Origin: JBDIAG01 sp963835085 | Lineage (GTDB): Bacteria; Actinomycetota; Actinomycetes; Actinomycetales; CAWJMD01 | DNA length: 64,000 nt | Direction: 5' to 3' | Assembly: GCA_963835085.1 (NCBI GenBank) | Contig: CAWIED010000001.1 | Location: forward strand, 310,001-374,000 | In this document: positions 27,397 to 37,193 of the stretch, piece after piece | Numbering within the stretch: the stretch's first letter is position 1 | How the letters are laid out: every line of letters starts with the position of its first letter | Notes under the pieces: generated by a model | Seen by the model: the letters and a program-made list of their open reading frames with translations, nothing else | Told to the model about the DNA's origin: nothing | The model's database searches: none | Translations under genes and position numbers: made by a program

Positions 27397-27753
27397 TTGC
27401 CGCCTCGTCGAGGCAACGAGCCGCAACGCACTTGTGTGGGCTGTCGCCGTCGGGGCGACCGGTCTCGGTTGCTGAGAGTTGTGGCCGGAGCCGTCACCCC
27501 TTCGGGGGTCGTGGTGGTTCCGGATCCGCCGGCTCGGGCTGCGGGTCGTGGTGCGTGGTTGCACCCCGAGCCTGCGTGCCTCGACCTGGCGGTACGGCGG
27601 CGGGCGTTCGGCAGGGCCTTGCGAGTGCAGGTTCCCACTGACGTTCAGCAGGTCGTCGCATATCTCGCAGCGGCCGTGAGCTTCACCAAACCAATCGTCG
27701 AGCATGAGAGCGGGTCTGATTCTGATGGGCACCCGATGAGCTCCCAGCAATGA
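27397..27753 (+). CDS. ylxR: YlxR family (DUF448) RNA-binding protein
   Basis: 118 residues from TTG 27397, preceded by GGAGG with 8-base spacing. RTCVGCRRRGDRSRLLRVV and GRGAWLHPEPACLDLAVRRRAF match the YlxR fold, a small basic nucleic-acid-binding protein placed between nusA and infB in most Gram-positives. A 152-base gap after nusA with TAGAGT near 27322 hints at an internal promoter. The C-terminal 30 residues are poorly conserved. Confidence 0.88.
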   Translation: MPPRRGNEPQRTCVGCRRRGDRSRLLRVVAGAVTPSGVVVVPDPPARAAGRGAWLHPEPACLDLAVRRRAFGRALRVQVPTDVQQVVAYLAAAVSFTKPIVEHESGSDSDGHPMSSQQ

Positions 27754-27816
27754 ACGCCCTACAGCCGTAACGACGGTTCGTGCCCCCTGTCGAGGCCGGA
27801 CCGAGACAGGAGAGAC

Positions 27817-30800
27817 GTGGCAAAGGTCCGGGTCTATGAGCTCGCCAAAGAGCTCGGAGTAACAAGCAAGGAGCTGACGGCAAAGCTTACCGAGATGGGC
27901 GAGTTCGTCCGCTCGGCATCATCAACGATCGAACCTCCGGTCGTCCGCCGCCTCAAGGACGCCTTCCCCGCAGGAGGCGCCAAGCCTGCCGCCAAGAAGG
28001 CGGCCCCAGTTTCACGGGCAACGCCCTCCCCCGCACGTCCGGCTGCCAGGCCGGCCGCGCCGGCGTCGTCGGCAGCTGCCCCGGTGGCACCGGCTGCCGC
28101 TGCGCCCCCAGTCCGAGTCCCGGCAGCGCCGGCGGCCACGGGCGCCAGCCCAGCGACCACCCCGGGTTCGCGGGCACCGCTGCCCGGTGCCCGTCCGGGT
28201 GTTCCCGGGTCCAAGCCTGCGGCCCCGCAGACGTCTGCCCCGGAGGCATCCCCCGCACAACCCACGCCCGCGCAGGCCTCGGCACCCGCTGCCGCAGCGC
28301 CGGCGGCTCCGGTCAACCGGGCTCCCGGTGGCCCTGCTGCGGCGTCGCCCGCCGCGTCCTCGGCCAACCCGGTCGCTCCTGCCCCGAGGCAGGCGCCCCC
28401 GAGTGGCCAGGGCGGCAGCAGCGCGCCGTCTCGTCCGGCCCCATCCGGTGCCCGCCCAGGCCCGGCCAGGCCGTCGCGCCCGGCGCCCGGCGAGTCGTCG
28501 GCTCCGGCTGCCTCGGCCCGTCCCGGTCAGGGCAACCGCCCCTCCGGAGGCCAGCGCGGAGGCGATCGCCCTGAAGGCGGTCGTCCCGGTGCGCGTCCCG
28601 GCAACAACCCGTTCGCGACTTCGCAGGGCATGCCGCGTCCCGGCGCTCGTCCGGCGCCCCGGCCCGGTGGCCAGGGCGGCGGCGGTCAAGGCGGTGCCGG
28701 CGGCCAGAGTGGTAGCGGCGGTCCGGGTGGTCCCCGGCCCGGCAACAACCCGTTCGCCACGTCGCAGGGCATGCCGCGTCCCGGTGGACGCGGTGGCGCC
28801 GGCGGCGAGCGTCCCGGTGGTCCGCGTCCGCCCGCAGGTGCCGGTGGCCCGCGTCCCGGTGGTCCGCGCCCCAACCCGGGCATGATGCCCAACCGTTCCG
28901 CGGTCGGACGCCCCGGCGCCCCGGCCAGCGGTGGTCGTCCCGGCGCTCCCGGTCGCGGCCGGCCCGGCACCGGTGGCCCCGGCGGCGGCGGTGCAGGTCG
29001 TCCCGGCGGCACCGGAGGTCCTCCCGGTGGTGGCGGCGGCTTCGGCAAGGGCTCACGTGGCCGTGGCGGTACGCAGGGCGCCTTCGGGCGCGCCGGTGGA
29101 CGTCCGGTTCGTGGTCGTAAGTCGAAGCGTGCCAAGCGTCAGGAATTCGAGGCGATGTCGGCGCCCAGCGTCGGCGGCGTCACCGTTCCCCGGGGCAACG
29201 GCAGCACCGTCGTCCGGCTTCGTCGTGGGTCGAGCCTCACCGACTTCGCCGAGAAGATCGATGCGAACCCCGCGAGCCTGGTCACCGTGCTCTTCGCCCT
29301 GGGCGAGATGGCGACTGTGAACCAGAGCCTCGACGAGGAGACGTTCCAGCTGCTGGGGGCCGAGCTCGGCTACGACATCCAGGTCGTCTCGCCGGAAGAT
29401 GAAGAGCGCGAGCTCTTCGAGCAGTTCAACATCGACCTTGACGACACCGACGACGAGGCCGAGGAGTCCCTCGAGGCTCGCCCGCCGGTGGTGACCGTCA
29501 TGGGTCACGTCGACCACGGCAAGACCCGGCTGCTCGACGCCATCCGGCACGCCAACGTCATGGGCGGCGAGGCCGGCGGCATCACCCAGCACATCGGTGC
29601 CTACCAGGTGGTCACCAACCTCGAAGGCATCGAGCGGCCCATCACCTTCATCGACACCCCGGGCCACGAGGCGTTCACCGCCATGCGTGCCCGTGGTGCC
29701 AAGGTCACCGACATCGCGGTGCTCGTGGTGGCGGCCGACGACGGTGTGATGCCGCAGACGATCGAGGCGCTCAACCACGCGCAGTCGGCCGGCGTGCCGA
29801 TCGTGGTGGCGGTGAACAAGATCGACAAGGAGGGGGCCAACCCCGACAAGGTCATGCAGCAGCTCACCGAGTACAACCTCGTGGCGGAGGAGTACGGCGG
29901 CGACACGATGTTCGTCCAGGTTTCGGCCCGGGAGAAGATCAACATCGACAAGCTGCTCGAGGCGATCCTGCTCACGGCCGACGCCGCGCTGGAGCTCACG
30001 GCCAACCCGGAGCGCAAAGCCCGCGGTGTCGCGATCGAGGCCCACCTCGACAAGGGCCGCGGGGCCACCGCGACGGTGCTGGTGCAGACCGGCACCCTGC
30101 ACGTCGGAGATGCCATCGTGGCGGGCGGTGCCTACGGCCGCGTGCGAGCGATGCTCGACGACGACGGCAACAACGTCACGGAGGCGCCACCGTCGTTCCC
30201 CGTGCTCGTGCTCGGCCTGCAGTCGGTGCCCGGCGCCGGTGACACCTTCGTGGTGGCCCCCGACGACCGCACCGCCCGGCAGATCGCCGAGCGGCGGGAG
30301 GCGGCCGACCGTGCCGCGTTGCTCGCCAAGCGCCGCAAGCGGATCAGCCTCGAAGACCTCAACGCGGTGCTTGCCGCGGGCAAGGTGGAGACGCTCAACC
30401 TCATCATCAAGGGTGACGTGTCCGGTTCGGTCGAGGCGTTGGAAGACGAGCTGCTCAAGATCGAGATCAGCGACGAAGTCGAGCTGCGGATCATCCACCG
30501 CGGCGTGGGTGCCATCACCCAGAACGACGTCAACCTGGCCACGGTCGACGACGCCGTCATCATCGGCTTCAACGTGCGGCCCGCTGAGCGGGTGGCCGAT
30601 CTGGCCGAGCGCGAGGGCGTCGACATGCGGTTCTACTCGGTGATCTACCAGGCCATCGAAGAGATCGAAGCAGCGCTCAAGGGCATGCTCAAGCCGGAGT
30701 TCGAAGAGGTGCAGCTCGGTACCGCCGAGGTGCGCGAGGTGTTCCGCTCGTCCAAGTTCGGCAACATCGCCGGCTGTCTGGTGCGCTCTGGTCTGGTGCG

Positions 30801-31002
30801 GCGCAACGCCAAAGCCCGGCTTGTGCGCGATGGCGCGGTGGTGGGCGAGAACCTCACGATCGAATCTCTGCGCAGGTTCAAGGACGATGCCACCGAGGTC
30901 CGCGAGGGCTACGAGTGCGGTATCGGGCTCGGGTCGTTCAACGACATCAAGCTCGAAGACATCATCGAGACCTACGAGATCCGCGAGAAGGCCCGTACCT
31001 GA
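27817..31002 (+). CDS. infB: Translation initiation factor IF-2
   Basis: 1061 residues. GTG 27817 gives AKVRVYELAKELGVTSKELT, the canonical IF-2 N-terminus. Residues about 45-440 are a long low-complexity tract rich in Ala, Pro and Gly with repeats of RPGNNPFATSQGMPRPG. The GTPase follows: G1 GHVDHGKT at about 563, DTPGHEAF, NKIDKEGANPDKV and a late SAREKI. Domains II, III and C-terminal fMet-tRNA-binding domain complete the chain. The extended N-terminus is usual for high-GC actinobacteria. Confidence 0.97.
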   Translation: MAKVRVYELAKELGVTSKELTAKLTEMGEFVRSASSTIEPPVVRRLKDAFPAGGAKPAAKKAAPVSRATPSPARPAARPAAPASSAAAPVAPAAAAPPVRVPAAPAATGASPATTPGSRAPLPGARPGVPGSKPAAPQTSAPEASPAQPTPAQASAPAAAAPAAPVNRAPGGPAAASPAASSANPVAPAPRQAPPSGQGGSSAPSRPAPSGARPGPARPSRPAPGESSAPAASARPGQGNRPSGGQRGGDRPEGGRPGARPGNNPFATSQGMPRPGARPAPRPGGQGGGGQGGAGGQSGSGGPGGPRPGNNPFATSQGMPRPGGRGGAGGERPGGPRPPAGAGGPRPGGPRPNPGMMPNRSAVGRPGAPASGGRPGAPGRGRPGTGGPGGGGAGRPGGTGGPPGGGGGFGKGSRGRGGTQGAFGRAGGRPVRGRKSKRAKRQEFEAMSAPSVGGVTVPRGNGSTVVRLRRGSSLTDFAEKIDANPASLVTVLFALGEMATVNQSLDEETFQLLGAELGYDIQVVSPEDEERELFEQFNIDLDDTDDEAEESLEARPPVVTVMGHVDHGKTRLLDAIRHANVMGGEAGGITQHIGAYQVVTNLEGIERPITFIDTPGHEAFTAMRARGAKVTDIAVLVVAADDGVMPQTIEALNHAQSAGVPIVVAVNKIDKEGANPDKVMQQLTEYNLVAEEYGGDTMFVQVSAREKINIDKLLEAILLTADAALELTANPERKARGVAIEAHLDKGRGATATVLVQTGTLHVGDAIVAGGAYGRVRAMLDDDGNNVTEAPPSFPVLVLGLQSVPGAGDTFVVAPDDRTARQIAERREAADRAALLAKRRKRISLEDLNAVLAAGKVETLNLIIKGDVSGSVEALEDELLKIEISDEVELRIIHRGVGAITQNDVNLATVDDAVIIGFNVRPAERVADLAEREGVDMRFYSVIYQAIEEIEAALKGMLKPEFEEVQLGTAEVREVFRSSKFGNIAGCLVRSGLVRRNAKARLVRDGAVVGENLTIESLRRFKDDATEVREGYECGIGLGSFNDIKLEDIIETYEIREKART

Positions 31003-31006
31003 TTTC

Positions 31007-31300
31007 ATGATCGTCGGATCGTTGCGGCTCGACCTCTTGCTCGGTGAGGTCGGTTCGCTCAAGCACAAGCGCGGGGTTGTGCGCCCGGTGTTGGCGGCGC
31101 TACGTCGGTTCGACGTGAGCGCCGCCGAGACCGGTTCGCACGGCCTCTACCGCCGGGCCGAGCTGGGCGTCGCCCTCCTGGGGGCCGACGCCCAGCACGT
31201 TCGGGAGGTGCTGCAACGCTGCCAGGCCATGGTGGCCTCGCGCCCAGAGGTCGAGCTGCTCTCGGCTCGCGTGCGCCTCTGGGACGACGAAGACGAATAG
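31007..31300 (+). CDS. DUF503 family protein
   Basis: 97 residues. GSLRLDLLLGEVGSLKHKRG, VSAAETGSHGLYRRAELGVAL and a final acidic tail match DUF503 (YlxP-like), a small protein located between infB and rbfA in Gram-positives and thought to belong to ribosome biogenesis. It starts four bases after the infB stop. Role unproven. Confidence 0.88.
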   Translation: MIVGSLRLDLLLGEVGSLKHKRGVVRPVLAALRRFDVSAAETGSHGLYRRAELGVALLGADAQHVREVLQRCQAMVASRPEVELLSARVRLWDDEDE

Positions 31301-31357
31301 AGCAGTGACGAACGCCCACCACGGCCAACTCCGGCCGGGGCAAGGTTGGAGAGTGCG

Positions 31358-31867
31358 ATGAGCGAAAGCGGACGCGTCCGGCGGCTGGCAGACCGCATCA
31401 AGGTCGTGGTCGCCCAGGCCCTGGAACACCAGATCAAAGACCCACGACTGGGTTTCATCACCATCACCGATGCCAGGGTGACCGGTGACCTGCAGCACGC
31501 CACGGTCTTCTACACGGTGTTCGGCGACGCGCAAGACAAGGCCTCCACTGCCGCCGCGCTCGAATCGGCCAAGGGCCGGCTCAGGAGTGAGGTGGGCAAA
31601 GCCACCGGTGTGCGGCTGACGCCCACGCTGGAGTTCATCGCCGACGGACTACCGGAGAACGCCGCAGCCATCGACGATCTGCTTCGTCGCGCCCATGAGC
31701 ACGACGAGCAGGTGGCCAAGCTCGCGGTGGGCAAGGGCTATGCCGGCGAGGCCGATCCCTATCGGCATCCCGACGAGGTGGACGAGCTGGAGGACGAGTT
31801 CGACGACGACCTGGAGGACGACGACCTCGACGACGCCGGGGCCGGGGCCGGCCGGCGCGAAGGCTGA
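31358..31867 (+). CDS. rbfA: 30S ribosome-binding factor RbfA
   Basis: 169 residues from ATG 31358 (MSESGRVRRLADRIKVVVAQ). DPRLGFITITDARVTGDLQHATVFYTV is the KH-like core that binds the 16S rRNA helix 1 region during 30S maturation. The C-terminal tail (from about 130) is a long acidic run (EDEFDDDLEDDDLDD) not needed for the fold. Followed one base later by truB. Confidence 0.95.
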   Translation: MSESGRVRRLADRIKVVVAQALEHQIKDPRLGFITITDARVTGDLQHATVFYTVFGDAQDKASTAAALESAKGRLRSEVGKATGVRLTPTLEFIADGLPENAAAIDDLLRRAHEHDEQVAKLAVGKGYAGEADPYRHPDEVDELEDEFDDDLEDDDLDDAGAGAGRREG

Positions 31868-31868
31868 C

Positions 31869-32765
31869 ATGGGCGACGCCGTCTCCTCGGGCATCGTCGT
31901 CATCGACAAACCACCGGGCTTGACCAGCCATGACGTCGTGGCTCGGGTCCGCCGTCTGGCAGGAACCCGTCGAGTAGGTCACGCCGGCACTCTCGACCCG
32001 ATGGCCACGGGAGTTCTGGTGCTCGGTGTGGGCACGGCCACTCGGCTGCTTACATATCTCGTGGGCGTCGACAAGACGTATACGGCCGTCATCCGGCTGG
32101 GCCAGGCCACGTCCACCGACGACGCCGAGGGTGAGCTCGTCACGGCCGCCGGCGCGGCCGGGCTCGAGACGAGTCGGGTGCAGGCCGCCGTCCGGCAACT
32201 CACCGGAGAGATCGAGCAGGTGCCCAGCTCCGTCAGTGCCATCAAGGTGGCCGGTAAGCGGGCCTATGCCCGCGTTCGGGCGGGGGAGGAGGTCAGCCTC
32301 GCTCCCCGCACGGTGCGGGTGCACCGCTTCGAGGTGCTCTCGCAGACCCCGGTGACGGTGGGCGATCTCGAATGCCGCGACGTGGCCGTGGAGGTCGACG
32401 TCTCGTCGGGCACGTACGTGCGCGCGCTCGCGCGTGACCTCGGAGCGGCTCTCGGCGTAGGTGGCCACCTCACCGAGCTGCGTCGCACCAAGGTCGGTCC
32501 GTTCGGCCTCGACCGGGCTCTTAGCCTGGAGCAGGCGTCCGAGGGGTTGTCGCTGCTGAGCCCGGCTGAGGCGGCAGCGGGGGTCCTGCCGGTGCGTTCG
32601 GTGGACGCCCGGGAGGCGACCGAGTTGGGATTCGGCCGACGATTGGCCCCGGCGGGGCGCCAGCCCGGGTTGACTGCGGCAGTCGACGGCACGGGGGTTC
32701 TGGTGGCGATCATCGAGGAGACGGCGACGCACGCCAAACCGGTGCTGGTCTTCGCCGCGAATTGA
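31869..32765 (+). CDS. truB: tRNA pseudouridine(55) synthase
   Basis: 298 residues. SSGIVVIDKPPGLTSHDVV is motif 1, and GHAGTLDPMATGVLVLGVG carries the catalytic Asp. KTYTAVIRLG and SSGTYVRALARDLG are later family motifs. It makes pseudouridine 55 in the T-arm of tRNAs. The C-terminal region (about 230-298) is an actinobacterial-type extension. Tightly packed after rbfA. Confidence 0.95.
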   Translation: MGDAVSSGIVVIDKPPGLTSHDVVARVRRLAGTRRVGHAGTLDPMATGVLVLGVGTATRLLTYLVGVDKTYTAVIRLGQATSTDDAEGELVTAAGAAGLETSRVQAAVRQLTGEIEQVPSSVSAIKVAGKRAYARVRAGEEVSLAPRTVRVHRFEVLSQTPVTVGDLECRDVAVEVDVSSGTYVRALARDLGAALGVGGHLTELRRTKVGPFGLDRALSLEQASEGLSLLSPAEAAAGVLPVRSVDAREATELGFGRRLAPAGRQPGLTAAVDGTGVLVAIIEETATHAKPVLVFAAN

Positions 32766-32859
32766 GCCGGTCGAGCGGTGCCGCCGGGTCAGGTGTGAGC
32801 AGTGGCCCGGCTGCTGGCAGAGTGTGCGTGATCTGTTGTCGAGGCGTAGGAGTGGTCAG

Positions 32860-33834
32860 GTGGAGCGTTGGGCCGACCTGCAGGGCGTTCCGTCCGACCT
32901 CGGGCAAACGGTCGTCTCCCTCGGCAACTTCGACGGTGTCCACCTCGGACACCGTTGGGCGCTGACCCACCTGGTGAAGCAGGCGCGGGCGCGCAACGCG
33001 GTGGCCGTGGCCATCACTTTCGAGCCGCATCCGCTGCAGGTGCTCTACCCGGAACGGGCTCCGGAGCTGCTGTGCGACCTCGAGGGCCGGCTCGATCTCA
33101 TGGCCGAGACGGGTCTCGACGCCACCCTGGTGCTGCACTTCACCCGCGACCTGGCGGCCATGACCCCGCGCGAGTTCGTGGAGCGGGTACTGCTCGACCG
33201 GCTGCACGCCTGTGCGGTGGTCGTCGGTCACGACATGCGCTTCGGCGTCCGCAACAGTGGCGATCTGAGCACGATGCGCGAGCTGGGCGCCGAGTTGGGC
33301 TTCGAGGTCATCGTCACCGACGACCTCAAGGGCCCGGAAGATCTGGCCGCCGAGGGCGCCGAGCGGCGCTGGTCGTCGTCGTGGGTGCGAGAGCTGTTGG
33401 CCGCGGGCGACGTCCGTGGAGCAGCAGAGGTGCTGGGCCGGGCGCACCAAGTCTGCGGCGAGGTGGTGCACGGCGATCATCGCGGCCGTGAGCTGGGGTT
33501 TTCCACCGCGAATCTCGCCCAGACCAGCGTGGGCATGGTGCCGGCCGACGGGGTCTATGCGGGCTGGCTCGTGCGGACGGGCCTGCCCGCCGGCGACCCG
33601 AGCCGGCGGCTGCCTGCGGCCATCTCGGTGGGCACGAATCCCACGTTCGACGGGCACGAGCGCCGGGTGGAGGCCTATGTGCTCGACCGCACCGACCTCG
33701 ACCTCTACGGCGAGCGGGTGGCACTGGATTTCGTCGAACGCCTGCGACCCACGCTGGCCTTCTCAGGGGTCGAAACCCTCGTGAGCCAGATGCATGTCGA
33801 CGTCCAGCGCTGTCGGGAGATCCTGCTCGGCTAG
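32860..33834 (+). CDS. ribF: Bifunctional riboflavin kinase / FAD synthetase
   Basis: 324 residues from GTG 32860. The N-terminal FMN adenylyltransferase part has SLGNFDGVHLGH and FEPHPLQVLYPE, then the loop WSSSWVRELLAAGDV (SSTxIR region, here with W for I). The C-terminal riboflavin kinase part has GRELGFSTANL and AISVGTNPTFDG with the catalytic Glu in RRVEAYVLD. It turns riboflavin into FMN and FAD, linking to the rib operon 11 kb away. Follows truB in most actinobacteria. Confidence 0.93.
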   Translation: MERWADLQGVPSDLGQTVVSLGNFDGVHLGHRWALTHLVKQARARNAVAVAITFEPHPLQVLYPERAPELLCDLEGRLDLMAETGLDATLVLHFTRDLAAMTPREFVERVLLDRLHACAVVVGHDMRFGVRNSGDLSTMRELGAELGFEVIVTDDLKGPEDLAAEGAERRWSSSWVRELLAAGDVRGAAEVLGRAHQVCGEVVHGDHRGRELGFSTANLAQTSVGMVPADGVYAGWLVRTGLPAGDPSRRLPAAISVGTNPTFDGHERRVEAYVLDRTDLDLYGERVALDFVERLRPTLAFSGVETLVSQMHVDVQRCREILLG

Positions 33835-34228
33835 TACAGCGCTGGATTGTGCCTGCGGCTCTCTGGTGTGGCGTCCATGAGGCGAACTTTGTGGAGTCTT
33901 AGTAACGCTATGCGATATCAGAACTCCACAAGTTCAACCCGATCGCAACAGTCGAAGGCACGGTGACCGCGGCTGGCCGCATCGAATCGGGTCTGCGCCC
34001 TTAGATCGAACCGGTCGGCGCCCTTAGGAGGTATCAGCCGTGCGTTATGGCACGGCACCAGGCAGCAGGCCCTCCCGTGGGCACCGGCTCGACCATGCCA
34101 GACGCGGGCTACCCACCGAGTGTCACCTGGGTGGGTGACCGACTCCTGGCCTCGGAGGTGGGTGCGGATATGGTTCTCAGTTACGCGCCACGCCGTAGTG
34201 GCATGGGACAGGAATCGGTGGTCAAACG
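33835..34228. other. Intergenic region with hairpin and short direct repeat
   Basis: 394 bases without a credible gene. AACTTTGTGGAGTCTT (33885-33900) pairs imperfectly with CAGAACTCCACAAGTT (33919-33934), probably the ribF terminator. A 23-24 bp direct repeat follows at 33981 and 34005 (ATCGAAYCGG... GCGCCCTTAG). An inverted CCGTGC/GCACGG pair lies at about 34039-34054. Confidence 0.5.
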
Positions 34229-36988
34229 ATGACTGAGACATACGTCTACGACTTCTCCTCCGGTGACAAGGACGCCAAAGACCTGCTGGGGGGCAAGGGC
34301 GCAAACCTCGCGGAGATGACCAGGATCGGGCTGCCGGTGCCACCGGGGTTCACGATCACGACCGAGGCCTGCCGCTACTTCCTCAAGCATGGCGAGGTGC
34401 CTGCGGAGCTGTCCGGCCAGATCGACGAGCACCTGGCCGCCCTGGAGCAGGCGCGTGGCAAGAAGCTAGGCGACTCCGACGACCCGCTGCTGGTGTCCGT
34501 GCGATCGGGGGCCAAGTTCTCGATGCCCGGCATGATGGAGACGGTGCTCAACATCGGCCTGAACGACAGCTCCGTCGAGGGCCTGGCTCGGGTGTCCGGC
34601 AACGAGCGGTTCGCCTGGGACTCTTACCGCCGACTGCTGGCGATGTTCGGCAAGACCGTCCTGGGGCTCGACGGCCATCTCTTCGAGGATCTTCTGGAGT
34701 CCGCCAAGCAGACCCGGGAGGTGGAGAAGGACACCGACCTCGGCACCGACGACCTCAAGGGCATCGTGGCGGCCTCCAAGCAGGTGATCCTCGACGGATA
34801 CGGCAAGGAGTTCCCCCAAGATCCGCGCGAGCAGATGGACCTGGCCATCGAGGCCGTCTTCGGATCGTGGAACACCGACCGCGCCGTGATCTACCGCCGT
34901 CAGGAACGCATCCCCGACGATCTCGGCACCGCCGTCAACGTCTGCAGCATGGTGTTCGGCAACCTGGGCGACACATCGGGCACCGGGGTCTGTTTCACCC
35001 GTGACCCGTCCACCGGCCACCGGGGGGTCTACGGCGACTACCTGGTGAACGCCCAGGGCGAAGACGTGGTGTCAGGTATCCGGAACACGTTGTCCTTGGC
35101 CGATCTTGAGGCCATCGACGCCACCAGCTACCACCAGCTGATGGACATCATGGACACCCTGGAACACCACTACAAAGACCTCTGCGACATCGAGTTCACG
35201 ATCGAGGACGGCAAGCTGTGGATGCTGCAGACCCGCGTGGGCAAGCGCACCGCGGCGGCGGCGTTCCGGATCGCCGTCCAGCTCGTGGACGAAGGGCTCA
35301 TCGATCTCGATGAGGCTTTGCGCCGGGTGACGGGTGAGCAGCTGGCTCAGCTGATGTTCCCCCAGTTCGACAGCGGGGCACGGCCCACGGCCATCGCCAA
35401 GGGCATGCCGGCCAGCCCGGGTGCGGCGGTAGGCCGAGTAGCCCTCGACTCCGCGACCGCGGTGGCCATGGCGGCCAAGGGTGACGACGTCATCCTGGTC
35501 CGGCGCGAGACCAACCCCGACGACCTGCGCGGCATGGTGGCGGCCAAGGGCGTGCTCACCAGCCGCGGTGGCAAGACCTCGCACGCGGCCGTCGTCGCCC
35601 GTGGCATGGGCCGCACCTGCGTGGTGGGGTGTGACGCACTGCGCGTCGACCCGAACCAGCAGCAGATCCGGCTGACGGGTGGTGCCGTGGTGCAGGAGGG
35701 CGACCTGATCTCCATCGACGGCTCCACCGGCGAGGTCTTCCTCGGCGAAGTGCCGGTCGTCCCGAGCCAGGTGGTGCAGAGCCTGCTCGGCGAGCCAGGC
35801 CACGAGAGCGACGGCGATCAGCGCGAGGTGGTCGAGGCCGTGCTGCGGCTGATGGCGCACGCCGACGAGCGTCGCCGGCTCGGCGTGCGGGCCAACGCCG
35901 ACACCCCGCAGGATGCGGTGCGCGCCAGGAGCTTCGGGGCTCAGGGCATCGGTCTGTGCCGCACCGAGCACATGTTTCTCGGCGATCGCCGCATGAAGGT
36001 CGAGCGGGTCATCCTCTCCCGCAGCGGCGATGCCCGCCAGGCCGCTCTCGCCGAACTGCTCCCGCTACAGCGGCAGGACTTCACGCAGATCCTCGACGCG
36101 ATGGACGGCCTACCCGTCACCATCCGCCTGCTCGACCCGCCGTTGCACGAGTTCCTGCCCGATCTGACCTCGCTGTCGGTGGAGGTCGCTGTGGCCAAGG
36201 CGACGGGCGAGCAGAAGCCTCGGGCGGAGGAGTTGCTGCGCGAGGTGCAGCAGATGCACGAGCTCAACCCGATGCTCGGCACGCGCGGGGTGCGCCTCGG
36301 CGTGATCATCCCCGAGTTGTTCCGGCTACAGGTGCGCGCCGTGGCCGAGGCCGCGGCCAGCCTGATCAAGCAGGGCAAGAGCCCCCGCCCCGAGATCATG
36401 GTGCCGTTGGTGGCTGCAGTGCAGGAGTTGCACCTGATGCGCGAGATGTCGCTGGAGGTCGTGGCGGAGGTGGCTGCCGAGCATGGTGTGGAGCTGTCCT
36501 TCCCGATCGGGACGATGATCGAGCTGCCGCGCGCCGCCATGACCGCCGCCCAGATCGCCGAAGAGGCTGAGTTCTTCTCGTTCGGCACCAACGACATGAC
36601 CCAAACCACGTGGGGCTTCAGTCGCGACGACGTGGAGGCCGCCTTCTTCCCGCAATACCTGGAGGCCGGCATCTTCGGGGTCAGCCCGTTCGAGTCGATC
36701 GACGTGGCCGGCGTCGGCCGGCTCGTCTCCATCGCCGCGTGGGAGGGCAAGGAGGTGCGTCACGACCTGCACCTGGGCGTCTGTGGTGAGCACGGCGGTG
36801 ACCCCGCGTCCATTCACTTCTTCGAGTCGATCCTGCTCGACTATGTCTCGTGCTCGCCCTTCCGGGTACCGGTGGCAAGGCTCGAGGCCGGCCGGGCGAG
36901 CGTCATCGAACCCGGTACGCCGCTCACGGCTGCCGATGCCGCCACCGCCGGGCCAAGCGCTCAGTTCACCGGATCCGGGACGGCCTGA
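34229..36988 (+). CDS. ppdK: Pyruvate, phosphate dikinase
   Basis: 919 residues, cytosolic, interconverting pyruvate + ATP + Pi with PEP + AMP + PPi. The N-terminal ATP-grasp domain starts KDLLGGKGANLAEMTRIGLPVPPGF. The swivelling phosphohistidine domain has SRGGKTSHAAVVARGMG with His452 (His455 in the Clostridium enzyme). The C-terminal TIM barrel binds PEP/pyruvate (SFGTNDMTQTTWGFSRDD) with the active-site Cys in HLGVCGEHGGDP. Full length for the family. The last residues are Ala-rich. Convergent with the DUF2470 gene. Confidence 0.96.
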   Translation: MTETYVYDFSSGDKDAKDLLGGKGANLAEMTRIGLPVPPGFTITTEACRYFLKHGEVPAELSGQIDEHLAALEQARGKKLGDSDDPLLVSVRSGAKFSMPGMMETVLNIGLNDSSVEGLARVSGNERFAWDSYRRLLAMFGKTVLGLDGHLFEDLLESAKQTREVEKDTDLGTDDLKGIVAASKQVILDGYGKEFPQDPREQMDLAIEAVFGSWNTDRAVIYRRQERIPDDLGTAVNVCSMVFGNLGDTSGTGVCFTRDPSTGHRGVYGDYLVNAQGEDVVSGIRNTLSLADLEAIDATSYHQLMDIMDTLEHHYKDLCDIEFTIEDGKLWMLQTRVGKRTAAAAFRIAVQLVDEGLIDLDEALRRVTGEQLAQLMFPQFDSGARPTAIAKGMPASPGAAVGRVALDSATAVAMAAKGDDVILVRRETNPDDLRGMVAAKGVLTSRGGKTSHAAVVARGMGRTCVVGCDALRVDPNQQQIRLTGGAVVQEGDLISIDGSTGEVFLGEVPVVPSQVVQSLLGEPGHESDGDQREVVEAVLRLMAHADERRRLGVRANADTPQDAVRARSFGAQGIGLCRTEHMFLGDRRMKVERVILSRSGDARQAALAELLPLQRQDFTQILDAMDGLPVTIRLLDPPLHEFLPDLTSLSVEVAVAKATGEQKPRAEELLREVQQMHELNPMLGTRGVRLGVIIPELFRLQVRAVAEAAASLIKQGKSPRPEIMVPLVAAVQELHLMREMSLEVVAEVAAEHGVELSFPIGTMIELPRAAMTAAQIAEEAEFFSFGTNDMTQTTWGFSRDDVEAAFFPQYLEAGIFGVSPFESIDVAGVGRLVSIAAWEGKEVRHDLHLGVCGEHGGDPASIHFFESILLDYVSCSPFRVPVARLEAGRASVIEPGTPLTAADAATAGPSAQFTGSGTA

Positions 36989-37050
36989 CAGGCCGCCGGC
37001 GACTCCGCTGAGTCGCGCGGGTCTGCTGTCGGCCGCCCGATGGCGCAGTT

Positions 37051-37193
37051 CGACCCGGTTCGGCTCGAGATGGTTCGAGTCGAACCGGGTCGGTTTCGAT
37101 TGGCTTCAGTCCGACCAGCTCTGCGGTCGGACGATGGATCCGTCCGACCACTGCCGCTGGTCGAACCCGGGATCAGTCCGACCAGCGGCAGTG
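37051..37193. terminator. Cluster of hairpins between convergent genes
   Basis: Hairpin A pairs CGACCCGGTTCG (37051-37062) with CGAACCGGGTCG (37081-37092). Hairpin B pairs GTCCGACC (37109-37116) with GGTCGGAC (37125-37132). Alternative hairpin C pairs TCGGACG (37127-37133) with CGTCCGA (37141-37147) and excludes B. Hairpin D pairs CACTGCCGCTGGTCG (37149-37163) with CGACCAGCGGCAGTG (37179-37193) and runs into the last codons of the minus-strand gene. Likely a bidirectional terminator. Confidence 0.65.

Noticed and set aside
29053..31068. Long minus-strand frame opposite infB
   Set aside because: Antisense shadow of infB with atypical His/Asp-rich product and no domain.
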